The notes under the pieces were generated by a model. The model was not told the origin of the DNA. It ran no database searches and saw only the letters and a list, made by a program, of their open reading frames with translations. A program made the position numbers and the translations under genes. DNA of 11,742 nucleotides from Dethiobacter sp. (GTDB taxonomy: Bacteria > Bacillota > Dethiobacteria > DTU022). How positions within the stretch are numbered: the first letter of the stretch is position 1; the number at the start of each line of letters is the position of its first letter. The stretch lies in the NCBI GenBank assembly GCA_018333405.1, contig JAGXSR010000072.1, positions 1 to 11,742 on the forward strand, written 5' to 3'. This document shows, in pieces, positions 1 through 6,923 of this stretch.

Positions 1-3
1 GGC

Positions 4-33
4 CTAGGGGGACCGAGCTTGAAATCTACTCAT
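4..33 (-). other. nine-codon mini-ORF after the riboswitch
   Basis: Directly downstream of the cobalamin riboswitch a good ribosome binding site (AGGGAGG, about 42-48) sits 7 nt before an ATG at 33-31. The frame reads only MSRFQARSP before a TAG at 6-4. It may be a leader peptide, a fortuitous start, or the head of a gene broken by a mutation just off the edge. The window ends too soon to tell, and the true riboswitch target lies to the left. Confidence 0.25.
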
Positions 34-75
34 ATCCGCACCTCCCTGTTCCGCGAAGGAAATAGCAGCGCTTCA

Positions 76-230
76 CAGGCAGGTTTCCTGGCTTCCGTTC
101 ATCTCTTGCACGCCCCCTTCCCCTGCCCATATCAGGCAGAGTGGTTTCGCGGCGTCAAGATCCCGGATACAGTGGCGGGACCGCGCAGGCCTTGCACCTG
201 CTTCCCTTTTAACCCTTCAGGGCGCCTGTA
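76..230 (-). ncRNA. cobalamin (B12) riboswitch
   Basis: Read on the minus strand, this stretch carries the conserved landmarks of the cobalamin riboswitch family in the right order. ACAGG at 230-226 can pair with CCTGT at 80-76 as the closing P1 stem. Then come AAAAGGGAA (211-203), GCAGGTGCAA, the B12-box core CCCGCCACTGT near 179-169, GGGGAAGG near 123-116, and finally GAAGCCAGGA plus ACCTGCCTG near 95-77. Family knowledge: adenosyl- or other cobalamins bind this fold and shut off B12 synthesis, cobalt/B12 uptake genes, or B12-independent isoenzymes. The regulated gene is outside the window. A ribosome binding site about 30 nt downstream suggests control of translation initiation, but no expression-platform helix was worked out. 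Confidence 0.9.
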
Positions 231-253
231 AAGAATCCATTTATTCCACGATC

Positions 254-283
254 ATTTTACTATAGCCTTCACAGATTGGGCAA
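254..283 (-). promoter_or_regulatory. sigma-A-like promoter of the riboswitch transcript
   Basis: On the minus strand TTGCCC (283-278) and TAAAAT (259-254) are separated by 18 nt, resembling -35 and -10 elements. The predicted start near 247 lies 15-20 nt before the riboswitch P1 stem, which is where a riboswitch promoter should be. The placement raises confidence above that of the motif alone. No intrinsic terminator is visible between the stop of the AbfD-like gene and this promoter (260-366), so read-through into the riboswitch is possible. Confidence 0.5.
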
Positions 284-366
284 GGCTTTTTTTCAAAGAC
301 TTACTCGCTATGGGGCCATCTCGGGCGTATGCTTAACCGGGAAATCCTGTGGCCAACCCTTCCTTA

Positions 367-1848
367 CTACCGCCCCGAAGCGGGATTCATGCCGGCCAGT
401 TTTCTGACGATCTCTTTCTTGGACTCGATGTCATACTGAGAGGTGATGGCGATCTGCTCCATGATCGGGGAGCCGCCGCCATGATATGCGCCGTAGATCG
501 ACGACCCAGAGGATCCGGATAGCGCAAAGTCGGTAAAACCCAGCCAGAATTTGATCTGCTCCTCAATGGCTATTTTCGGATTACGCCGGATATACTTCTC
601 CAGCAAGACTTTTGTTTCAGGGTTAATCAGGTCTTTTTCGTATGGGAAGGTGGCCGGCAGACCGCCGGCTATATTACACAAAATCTCGTGCTCATGGAAG
701 ACCGCCTCCCCGGAAAGGCACCGGCCCACGTTGGCGTAGATGGAATTTGGGATAAAGCTTCCAGGCCCGTAGGGGATAAAGCCCAGGCCCGGGATATAGA
801 CTTCCGCTTTGCCTAAGGCCGAGGCCGTATAGCCGGCGGAATAGCCCAGTTCGCCGGTCATGATTAACTTGGCCAGCATCTCGCGGACATGCGGAGTTTT
901 CTCGATACCGTTTATCTCGGCAGCCAAAGCGGCCAGGCCGATCACAAAGTCCAACATGGCCGGCTTGCAGCCGGAATAGGAATGGCGATGAAAGAGCGCG
1001 AACAGCAGAGCAGCCACGCCTCCATGCTGGGTTTCCCCGCACAAAAAGACCCTCTCCCAGGGCACAAAACAATCCTCAAAGATGACATACGAGTCAGTGT
1101 AGCCATACTCAAAGCCGCGCGGAAAATGTTCGCGCTTGCGCGGGTTATGAAAATGGACCACCTGTTTGACCCCGTCGTAATCACCCGGAACGGCAAAAGA
1201 TACGGCGTAGGCCGTCTCATTTTGCTTGAGAGCCCTGGTCGGCACGACCAGGATCTCATCGGCGATCGAGGCTTCGGAAATATGCACCTTGGAGCCGCGC
1301 ACAATGATGCCGTCGCTTTTCTCTTCCACCACCCGCACATACATGTCGGGATCGGTCTGCTCAGACGGCCGCTTCAGCCGTTCTCCTTTAACATCGGTCT
1401 GCGCGCAGCAGCCGACCAGGTCTTCCTTCTGAAAACGAGCCAGCCAGCTCAGCCAGTTATCGTGGTAAGCGGTCTTGGCTGCAGCAGATTTTTGCGCTTC
1501 ATAAGAGACAGCGTGAATGGCATTGGCGGCATCGATGCCCATGCACCGCTGGATACACTGCCCGACCTTATTGCACATAAAACGGGTCATATCCTGTTTC
1601 TTGTGCAGATCTTTGGCGTCCTGGTGAATATGATTAAAACGATTAATGGTTTCCCCGCTAAGGTGAGATACGGCGGTGCAGAGATCCTTGTTTGCCGGTT
1701 CCCAGGCCGCATCGAAAGTTAAACCCATGACGTTCAGCGCCCCTTGCTGGCGCTCATCCAGCCGATCAATTTTCTCTCCGCCGCTGTAAATGTTTTTTCT
1801 CATCTTGCCCAAACGTTCGATATACTGCTCCTTGGTACGCATACCCAT
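367..1848 (-). CDS. 4-hydroxybutyryl-CoA dehydratase-like protein (HpaB/AbfD family)
   Basis: The 493-residue protein matches the length and layout of Clostridium aminobutyricum 4-hydroxybutyryl-CoA dehydratase (about 490 residues), a [4Fe-4S]/FAD enzyme that dehydrates 4-hydroxybutyryl-CoA to crotonyl-CoA by a ketyl-radical route. The cluster ligands known from that enzyme are present: Cys98 and Cys102 in CIQRC, then His287 and Cys294 in HRHSYSGC, with the adjacent Tyr291 and Lys295 also kept. These cysteines and the lack of a flavin reductase gene argue against an HpaB-type aromatic hydroxylase. Two acidic residues of the C. aminobutyricum site differ by ungapped motif comparison from memory: Glu257 is Asp252, and Glu455 is Gly453 (YGAYHGGGSP). 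The substrate may therefore differ. The gene is last in the liv unit, 67 nt after livF, with its own GGGAGG site. Starting at Met1 gives a 4-nt spacer and at Met3 (1842) a 10-nt spacer; either start is possible. Confidence 0.85.
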   Translation of the reverse strand: MGMRTKEQYIERLGKMRKNIYSGGEKIDRLDERQQGALNVMGLTFDAAWEPANKDLCTAVSHLSGETINRFNHIHQDAKDLHKKQDMTRFMCNKVGQCIQRCMGIDAANAIHAVSYEAQKSAAAKTAYHDNWLSWLARFQKEDLVGCCAQTDVKGERLKRPSEQTDPDMYVRVVEEKSDGIIVRGSKVHISEASIADEILVVPTRALKQNETAYAVSFAVPGDYDGVKQVVHFHNPRKREHFPRGFEYGYTDSYVIFEDCFVPWERVFLCGETQHGGVAALLFALFHRHSYSGCKPAMLDFVIGLAALAAEINGIEKTPHVREMLAKLIMTGELGYSAGYTASALGKAEVYIPGLGFIPYGPGSFIPNSIYANVGRCLSGEAVFHEHEILCNIAGGLPATFPYEKDLINPETKVLLEKYIRRNPKIAIEEQIKFWLGFTDFALSGSSGSSIYGAYHGGGSPIMEQIAITSQYDIESKKEIVRKLAGMNPASGR

Positions 1849-1915
1849 TTAACCTCCCTTTAATTATAGTTAGTTACAGCATGGAAATAGATATGCTTTA
1901 TTTTCCGTTCGGGAG

Positions 1916-2626
1916 CTAGGCCCCGATGTACGCTTTCCTGACCTGTTCATTATCGGACAGCTCTGCGCTGCTCCCCTCCAGGACCACTTTTCCGTTCTCG
2001 ATTACATAGCCGCGCTGAGTAATATTCAGCGCCATGTGCGCGTTTTGCTCCGCCAGAAGGATGGTGGTACCCATTTCCACGTTAATCAGCGTGATAATCT
2101 CGGACACCTTTTCTACCATTAGCGGCGCCAAGCCCATAGAGGGTTCGTCTAGCATAAGCAGTTTCGGTTCGCTCATCAGCGCCCGGGCGATGGCCAGCAT
2201 CTGCTGCTCTCCGCCGCTGAAAGTGCCGGCGGGCTGTTCCTTTCTCACTTTAAGCACGGGAAAAATTTCATAAACCTGTGACAATGTCCGCTGAACCCCA
2301 AGGCGATCGTTTCGTCTAGTGTAAGCACCTAAGATGAGGTTTTTATAAACGGAAAGTTGCGGGAAAAGCCTGCGTCCCTCGGGACAGAGGCATAGGCCGG
2401 CCCGCACAATCCGGTCCGGGGGCAGCTTTTCAATAGCGGCTCCCATAAATTGAATGCTCCCCTGAAAAGGTTTGAGCGCCCCGGCGATAGTGCGCATCAG
2501 GGTTGTTTTTCCCGCTCCGTTGCCCCCGATCAGTGAGACGAATTCCCCTTGCCTGACCTCTAAACAGACGCTGTTCACTGCCCGGTAACCGCCGATGCGG
2601 GTCGACACCTGCTCTAATTTAAGCAA
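1916..2626 (-). CDS. livF: branched-chain amino acid-type ABC transporter, ATP-binding protein LivF
   Basis: This 236-residue protein is the second ATPase of a HAAT (Liv-type) importer and hydrolyses ATP at the inner face of the membrane. Walker A GGNGAGKTT lies near residues 34-42. The LivF hallmark CPEGRRLFP, signature FSGGEQQ, Walker B LLMLDEPSMGLAP and the EQNAHMAL segment (which replaces the usual H-loop His in LivF proteins) follow in order. The start is TTG at 2626-2624, 8 nt after GGGAGG. It overlaps the livG stop by 8 nt, implying translational coupling. Both ATPases appear functional by motif. The imported substrate cannot be read from this subunit; the neighbouring dehydratase suggests an organic acid rather than leucine. 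Confidence 0.92.
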   Translation of the reverse strand: MLKLEQVSTRIGGYRAVNSVCLEVRQGEFVSLIGGNGAGKTTLMRTIAGALKPFQGSIQFMGAAIEKLPPDRIVRAGLCLCPEGRRLFPQLSVYKNLILGAYTRRNDRLGVQRTLSQVYEIFPVLKVRKEQPAGTFSGGEQQMLAIARALMSEPKLLMLDEPSMGLAPLMVEKVSEIITLINVEMGTTILLAEQNAHMALNITQRGYVIENGKVVLEGSSAELSDNEQVRKAYIGA

Positions 2627-3383
2627 TTGACTTCCCTCCCAGGTAAGCTTCGATCACCACTTGGTTGCCGCTGATCTCCTGCGGTGTTCCTTCAGCTATC
2701 TTGCGGCCGTAGTTTAAGACAATAATGCGGTCAGCCAGGCCCATAACCATGCGCATCTTGTGCTCAATCAGGCAAATCGTGGTCCCCGCTTCCCTGACCT
2801 TGCGGATAAGCTCGATAATTTCGGCAGTTTCTTCCATATTGATCCCGGCTGTCGGCTCATCGAGCAGCAGCAGTCCCGGCTCGCTGGCCAGGGCAATGCC
2901 GATGGCCAGGCGTTTTTGGGCTTCCTGAGACAGGGTAGTCACAAAATCAAAAAACTTATCACCCAGCCCGATAATTCCCGAAAGCTCCAGCACTTTGCCC
3001 ACTGTTTCGTCCCGCTCACGCCGCCAGCGGGCAGTACGAAACAGCGCGTCCCAGAAACCGGTCTTTGTATTTACCCTTCGGCCGATCGCCAGGTTATCCA
3101 CTACCCGCAGCTGATCAAAAAGGGTGGTCGTTTGAAAGGTGCGTTTTATACCCAGAGCCGCCACCCGGTAAGGTTTATGAGCGGTGATCTCGTCTCCCTG
3201 GAACAGAACTTTGCCGGTAGTAGGGCGCAGCGTGCCGCTAATCAGGTTGAACAGAGTGCTTTTCCCGGATCCATTGGGGCCGATGATCGCCACAATCTCA
3301 CCCTGGTTGACGTGAAAATCAACACCGTCCACCGCCTTCAGCCCTCCGAAATGTTTGCTTAAGGCTTCAACTTTCAGCAGCAT
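2619..3383 (-). CDS. livG: branched-chain amino acid-type ABC transporter, ATP-binding protein LivG
   Basis: First ATPase of the Liv-type importer. Walker A GPNGSGKST, Q-loop RTFQ, Walker B LLLLDEPTAGIN and the H-loop in CLIEHKM are intact. The insertion between Q-loop and signature and the AYLGG ending are typical of LivG. The ABC signature is atypical: TLSQEAQKRL stands where LSxGxQ is expected, so the usual glycine is missing. Related LivG-like ATPases with degenerate signatures are known, so the protein is probably still active, paired with the intact LivF signature. The start is placed at the ATG at 3383-3381 (MLLKVEALSK) because AAAGGATGG lies about 10 nt upstream. An ATG four codons earlier (3395) abuts the same purine stretch and has no usable spacer. 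The 5' end overlaps livM by 17 nt. Confidence 0.9.
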   Translation of the reverse strand: MLLKVEALSKHFGGLKAVDGVDFHVNQGEIVAIIGPNGSGKSTLFNLISGTLRPTTGKVLFQGDEITAHKPYRVAALGIKRTFQTTTLFDQLRVVDNLAIGRRVNTKTGFWDALFRTARWRRERDETVGKVLELSGIIGLGDKFFDFVTTLSQEAQKRLAIGIALASEPGLLLLDEPTAGINMEETAEIIELIRKVREAGTTICLIEHKMRMVMGLADRIIVLNYGRKIAEGTPQEISGNQVVIEAYLGGKSIA

Positions 3384-4374
3384 GGCGCACACCATCCTTT
3401 CTGTGCCGGTAATAATCTGCCGTCCTGTTCCAAAGGCTGGTCAATCCACCCATCAAACCGCGCGGAAAATAGATTATCGATACGATAAGCAAAACACCGA
3501 ATATTACCATCCGGTAAGGTCCGATGGCAAACAAGGCATCGACTATGAAAGGAACAGTAATGGCGCCGATGATCGGCCCGGCAAGTGTTGCCACTCCTCC
3601 TAAGATCAGATAGATGATCAGGTTAAAGGTGAGCACGTGATGAGTAATAAAGGGGCTTAAAGCGCCCAATTGCATGGCGTATAGACCACCGGCCAGTCCG
3701 GCAAAAAAGTTGGCCACCATAAAGGAGAGCAGTTTGTTGCGGAAAGTGTTTATTCCCACCGCTTCAGCCAGGTTTTCATTGTTGCGGATGGCCATAAAGC
3801 TGTAGCCTTGCAGGGAGAAAACTACGCGGTGCATCACCCATAAAGTTAACAGTAAAAAAAACAGAACCAGATAGTAGCGGGCAGCCGGCGAAGTGAAACT
3901 TATCTCCCCGGCCAGGGGAAGAGGAATCGGATTGGGGCGGGGAATTGCCGGCAGACCCATATGCCCCCCGGTTAAATCAGACCAGTTTCCGGCGATGATA
4001 AAGACGATTATGCCAAAGGCAAGTGTGCTGATGGCAAAATAAGCCCCTTTCGTTCTTAAAGTGGGCAGACCGATCAGAAAACCGATTGCCGCACAGAGAA
4101 ACGACGCCAGCGGCAGAGCGATCCAAAATGATAGGCCGAGCCTGGTGGTCATTATACCCACGGCGTAAGCGCCGATGCCGAAAAAAGCGCCGTGGGCCAG
4201 GGAGGCCTGCCCGGTGTAGCCCAAGATCAAGTTCAGCCCGAGGGTGGCAATCGACCAGATGCCGCTTAAAATCAGCATGGTAAAAATAAGGCGGCTGGGC
4301 CCAAATAATGGGAACACCAGCGCTAATAAAAGCAGAAGAAAATAAAACCATTTTTTTCTTAAATATTCATGCAT
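3367..4374 (-). CDS. livM: branched-chain amino acid-type ABC transporter, permease LivM
   Basis: 335-residue integral membrane protein, one of the two permeases forming the translocation path of the Liv-type importer. After a short basic N-terminus (MHEYLRKKWF) it has a long series of hydrophobic helices. The family motif region GYTGQASLAHGAFFGIGAY lies near residues 53-71, followed by AISTLAFGIIVF, the cytoplasmic coupling segment containing AIRNNENLAEAVGIN, and ILGGVATLAGPIIGA. These match LivM (BPD_transp_2 fold). The C-terminus is a short charged tail. The start ATG is 3 nt after the livH stop, with AAAGGGGG inside the livH end as ribosome binding site. The 3' end overlaps livG. The length is in the lower part of the usual LivM range. 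Confidence 0.92.
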   Translation of the reverse strand: MHEYLRKKWFYFLLLLLALVFPLFGPSRLIFTMLILSGIWSIATLGLNLILGYTGQASLAHGAFFGIGAYAVGIMTTRLGLSFWIALPLASFLCAAIGFLIGLPTLRTKGAYFAISTLAFGIIVFIIAGNWSDLTGGHMGLPAIPRPNPIPLPLAGEISFTSPAARYYLVLFFLLLTLWVMHRVVFSLQGYSFMAIRNNENLAEAVGINTFRNKLLSFMVANFFAGLAGGLYAMQLGALSPFITHHVLTFNLIIYLILGGVATLAGPIIGAITVPFIVDALFAIGPYRMVIFGVLLIVSIIYFPRGLMGGLTSLWNRTADYYRHRKDGVRHAAES

Positions 4375-4377
4375 TCT

Positions 4378-5241
4378 CTACGCGGCCCCCTTTCCGAAAA
4401 TCCCGGTAGGCTTGATCGCCAAAATCAGGATCAGCGCGCCAAAGGCAAAAACATCCTTATACTCAGAGGAGATGTAGCCGCCGCCCAGGGCTTCGATCAG
4501 GCCCAAAATGTAGCCGCCGATGATCGCACCGGGTATACTGCCCAGGCCGCCCAGGATAAAGATCACCATCGCTTTCATCACCAGCAAGGATCCCATCCCC
4601 GGAACAATGACAAAGATCGGCGCCACCAAAGAAGCCGCGGCGGCGGCTAAGGCACAGGCGATAGAGAAAGTAAGCGATGAAACGCGGTTTACGTTGATGC
4701 CCACCAAGGCTGCTCCCTCACGATCCTGCGCTGTGGCCTCCATAGTAAAACCGATAACAGTTTTCTTGATAAACAGCTGCAGCAAGGCGATCAGCACCAC
4801 CGCCGCCAAAATGACAATCAGCCTCTGCTGGCTTACTGAAGCGCCGAACAGATAGATATGTTCCGGGTAAGGGTTGGGTATGCGGTGGCTATGCGGCCCC
4901 CAGATCACCGTTACCATGTGCTCGATAAAAAGCAAAATGCCGATGGCGGCGATAAAATTACTGATCTGGCTCTGTTCCCGCAGCGGCCGGAAAACAATCC
5001 TTTCCACCAATCCACCGATAAAAAACAGGACCACCATGGAGAGGATCAAGGCCGGCCAGTAACTGAAATTGTAGAGGGTGATCAGGAAAAAAGTAATATA
5101 TGCTCCCAGCATGTAGAAATGCCCGTGGGCGAAGCTGGGGAGGCGCATGATCCCATAAATCATGGTCACCCCGAGAGCAACAAGGACATAGGTGCTCCCC
5201 AGCATGATCCCGTTGATGGTCTGTTGAAAAAACAATTCCAT
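4378..5241 (-). CDS. livH: branched-chain amino acid-type ABC transporter, permease LivH
   Basis: About 287 residues and strongly hydrophobic, the other permease of the Liv-type importer. The N-terminus has the LivH pattern GIMLGSTYVLVALGVTMIYG followed by MRLPSFAHGHFYMLGAY. The coupling-loop region reads MEATAQDREGAALVGIN, and ILGGLGSIPGAIIGG lies in the C-terminal half. The start is taken at the ATG at 5241-5239, 10 nt after AGGGGG. A TTG two codons earlier (5247) has only a 4-nt spacer. livH is separated from livK by a terminator-like hairpin, so the permease and ATPase genes are probably expressed at a lower level than the binding protein. It lies 3 nt ahead of livM. Confidence 0.92.
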   Translation of the reverse strand: MELFFQQTINGIMLGSTYVLVALGVTMIYGIMRLPSFAHGHFYMLGAYITFFLITLYNFSYWPALILSMVVLFFIGGLVERIVFRPLREQSQISNFIAAIGILLFIEHMVTVIWGPHSHRIPNPYPEHIYLFGASVSQQRLIVILAAVVLIALLQLFIKKTVIGFTMEATAQDREGAALVGINVNRVSSLTFSIACALAAAAASLVAPIFVIVPGMGSLLVMKAMVIFILGGLGSIPGAIIGGYILGLIEALGGGYISSEYKDVFAFGALILILAIKPTGIFGKGAA

Positions 5242-5263
5242 GGGCAATGTTCCCCCTAATTTT

Positions 5264-5311
5264 AAAAAAAAATATTATCCCATCCCCCTGGCTTTAGCGG
5301 GGGATGGGATA
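5264..5311 (-). terminator. intrinsic terminator/attenuator between livK and livH
   Basis: A perfect 13-bp inverted repeat (TATCCCATCCCCC at 5276-5288 and GGGGGATGGGATA at 5299-5311) encloses a 10-nt loop. On the minus strand it is followed by a run of nine T residues (5272-5264). It begins 13 nt after the livK stop and ends about 20 nt before the livH start. It has all the features of a rho-independent terminator for livK transcripts. livH-livM-livG-livF have no other evident promoter, so the likely role is partial termination, giving excess binding protein over transporter. It could also stabilise the livK mRNA 3' end. Confidence 0.85.
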
Positions 5312-5324
5312 TTTTATGCCGTAT

Positions 5325-6644
5325 TTAGCGCGGCGGCGGGTACTGTACCCAAACAGGAATCACTTCACCATAGGTTTCTTTCGCCCAGGCGCTAAGCTCA
5401 TCAAACTCCGCCTGGTTTTGGGGCCACCAGTAGATGGTGATTGGCGGCTGGTAGGCGCCGTCTTGAATCATGGCAATCGAGCCTACCGCGTGCAACCGCC
5501 CGGCGTCGGTGATGCCATGAAATTCATAGGGAAACTCTGTTCCATATACTGGCAACACTCCGTTGATTGCGGCGCGAATGGCAAAGATATCGTCCACGCT
5601 ACCGGCGGCTTCCATCGCTTTTGCCAATATATAGGTGCTGGTATATTGGATCGCCGCCTCCCAGGTGACAATGGTCGCTTTGCCCTGTTCCACAAAGCGC
5701 TCATTATATCTTTGAGTAAACTCAGGGATAGTCGGATAAATTGAATGCTCCACGGCCACCACCGCAATAGTATTATCCAGGATTTCCATGGCGTTTTCGC
5801 CCAGCGCCGCCGCTACCCAGTCAATCTTGGCCTGATCCAGAAAGACGAATCCACCCTCGAAACCAAGTTCCCGAGCTTGCTCGGCTACCAGCATGGTCCC
5901 CTTGGAAGGGCCGCCGATCAGCATAAATTCCGGATTGGTAGCCATAGCCGCGGTGATCTGAGTGGAAAAATCGGTATCGGCGTAATAGCTTCCTTTGCCA
6001 TCGTAGGTTATTGTGCCGCCCATAGCCTGCCAGTACTGGGCAAAAGTCCTCGACCAGGCCTGGCCGTAAGCGCCGCTGTCGACGACAATCGCACACCTTC
6101 TCCAGCCCTGCTCCATGGCTTTGCGGGCCTTAGTCTCCACATAGCCGAGAAACGGCGGCGGCAGCCAGACCGCCAGCTCGTTGGCATGCTGATACTCCAC
6201 CAGCGGCACGCTGGTATAGGCCATGATTAAGAACTCACGCCCCGCTTCCCGGTTAATTTCCAGCATCGGCAGAGTGCAAGTGTAGACCATGTTAAAGATG
6301 GCAATGGCCCCGTCTCTGTCCAGCAAACGATCCACATTGGTCATCGTTACTGTCGGGTCAGCCATGTCATCGTAATAGGCTACCCTGAGATTGTAAACCT
6401 GTCCGTTTATTACAATTCCACCGGCGGCGTTGATATCTTCGACTGCCATAATTATACCGTTTAAGCCGTCCTGCCCGTATTCGGCAGCCGGACCGCTCAA
6501 CGGGCCGCTGTAGCCGATAACCACTTCTCCGGCAGGGGCAACTTCCTCTTCCTCCTCCTGCTCGGCGGGGGGACAACCGGCGGCCATAACCGCAGCCAGC
6601 AGGCAGGCCGGCAAAAGCAATAAATTTTTGCTAAACCGCTTCAA
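5325..6644 (-). CDS. livK: Liv-type ABC transporter substrate-binding lipoprotein
   Basis: The 439-residue protein has a lipoprotein signal peptide: basic MKRFSK, a hydrophobic stretch, then AAGC with the lipidated Cys at residue 24. An acidic linker (EEEEE) follows, then the mature Peripla_BP_6 fold starting at EVVIGYSGPLSGPAAEYG, the usual opening of LivK/AmiC-like binding proteins. It should sit on the outer face of the membrane and deliver the substrate to LivHM. The start is TTG at 6644-6642, with AAGGAGG 9 nt upstream; no ATG fits. The protein is longer than E. coli LivK (about 370), as is common for HAAT binding proteins of unassigned substrate, so binding of leucine should not be assumed. 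It is the first gene after the sigma-54 promoter. Confidence 0.9.
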   Translation of the reverse strand: MKRFSKNLLLLPACLLAAVMAAGCPPAEQEEEEEVAPAGEVVIGYSGPLSGPAAEYGQDGLNGIIMAVEDINAAGGIVINGQVYNLRVAYYDDMADPTVTMTNVDRLLDRDGAIAIFNMVYTCTLPMLEINREAGREFLIMAYTSVPLVEYQHANELAVWLPPPFLGYVETKARKAMEQGWRRCAIVVDSGAYGQAWSRTFAQYWQAMGGTITYDGKGSYYADTDFSTQITAAMATNPEFMLIGGPSKGTMLVAEQARELGFEGGFVFLDQAKIDWVAAALGENAMEILDNTIAVVAVEHSIYPTIPEFTQRYNERFVEQGKATIVTWEAAIQYTSTYILAKAMEAAGSVDDIFAIRAAINGVLPVYGTEFPYEFHGITDAGRLHAVGSIAMIQDGAYQPPITIYWWPQNQAEFDELSAWAKETYGEVIPVWVQYPPPR

Positions 6645-6776
6645 ATGAGTAAGCCTCCTTCATTTAATCTGTCTTCCGAATCCCTCTTCGAAATTATGAG
6701 CGTTGACGACTGAAAACCGGGTTGTTTAGAAAACCTCCTTCCATATCTATACGGCGCACATCAAAAACATGATCAG
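6645..6776 (-). other. livK 5' leader
   Basis: About 130 nt separate the predicted sigma-54 start point (near 6776) from the livK TTG. The leader holds a second, unused Shine-Dalgarno-like stretch (GGAAGGAGG near 6742-6734) with no start codon at a usable distance. The only reading frame across it is a 16-codon ORF starting at the ATG just before this stretch, without its own ribosome binding site. No known riboswitch was recognised. Confidence 0.35.
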
Positions 6777-6786
6777 TATAAATAAT

Positions 6787-6802
6787 TGCAAATGTTGTGC
6801 CA
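6787..6802 (-). promoter_or_regulatory. sigma-54 (-24/-12) promoter of livK operon
   Basis: The minus strand reads TGGCACAACATTTGCA, which matches the sigma-54 consensus TGGCAC-N5-TTGCA at every specified position. The GG and GC dinucleotides are separated by the required 10 bp. The predicted transcription start is near 6776, upstream of livK. A gene for a sigma-54 activator lies next to this region on the opposite strand, and two palindromes sit at typical enhancer distance upstream. This is the strongest regulatory call in the window. Confidence 0.88.
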
Positions 6803-6856
6803 TTTTAAACTATTTCTTTATTCTTCATCTAACTGGGGAAAGCTGTTTTCCAGAAA

Positions 6857-6874
6857 TGGTGATACATTTCACCA
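6857..6874. promoter_or_regulatory. probable enhancer site 1 for the sigma-54 activator
   Basis: Perfect inverted repeat TGGTGA-N6-TCACCA, centred about 90 bp upstream of the predicted livK start. It has the same design as the second palindrome at 6935-6952, sharing GGTGATA in the left half and CACCACTT from the right half onward. Paired palindromes 80-200 bp upstream of a -24/-12 promoter are characteristic of binding sites for enhancer-binding proteins with Fis-type helix-turn-helix domains. Assignment to the adjacent regulator is inference. Confidence 0.65.
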
Positions 6875-6923
6875 CTTTTGCCTGGAGAAGTCCCGGTATA
6901 CGCTGCTGATACAGCCTAAACGC

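Noticed and set aside
889..1722. 277-codon open frame on the plus strand
   Set aside because: It lies wholly inside the dehydratase gene on the opposite strand and its translation resembles no family; it is a shadow of that coding sequence.
367..1848. Assignment as 4-hydroxyphenylacetate 3-monooxygenase (HpaB)
   Set aside because: The protein has all four [4Fe-4S] ligands of the dehydratase branch, no flavin reductase partner gene, and an anaerobic gene context.
1863..1891. Possible separate sigma-A promoter before the dehydratase gene (TATAAT on the minus strand)
   Set aside because: No acceptable -35 element at 16-18 nt and no terminator after livF, so co-transcription with liv is simpler.
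6803..6850. AT-rich stretch as an IHF site between enhancer and promoter
   Set aside because: No match to the IHF core was found; AT-richness alone is not enough, although bending here would suit the architecture.
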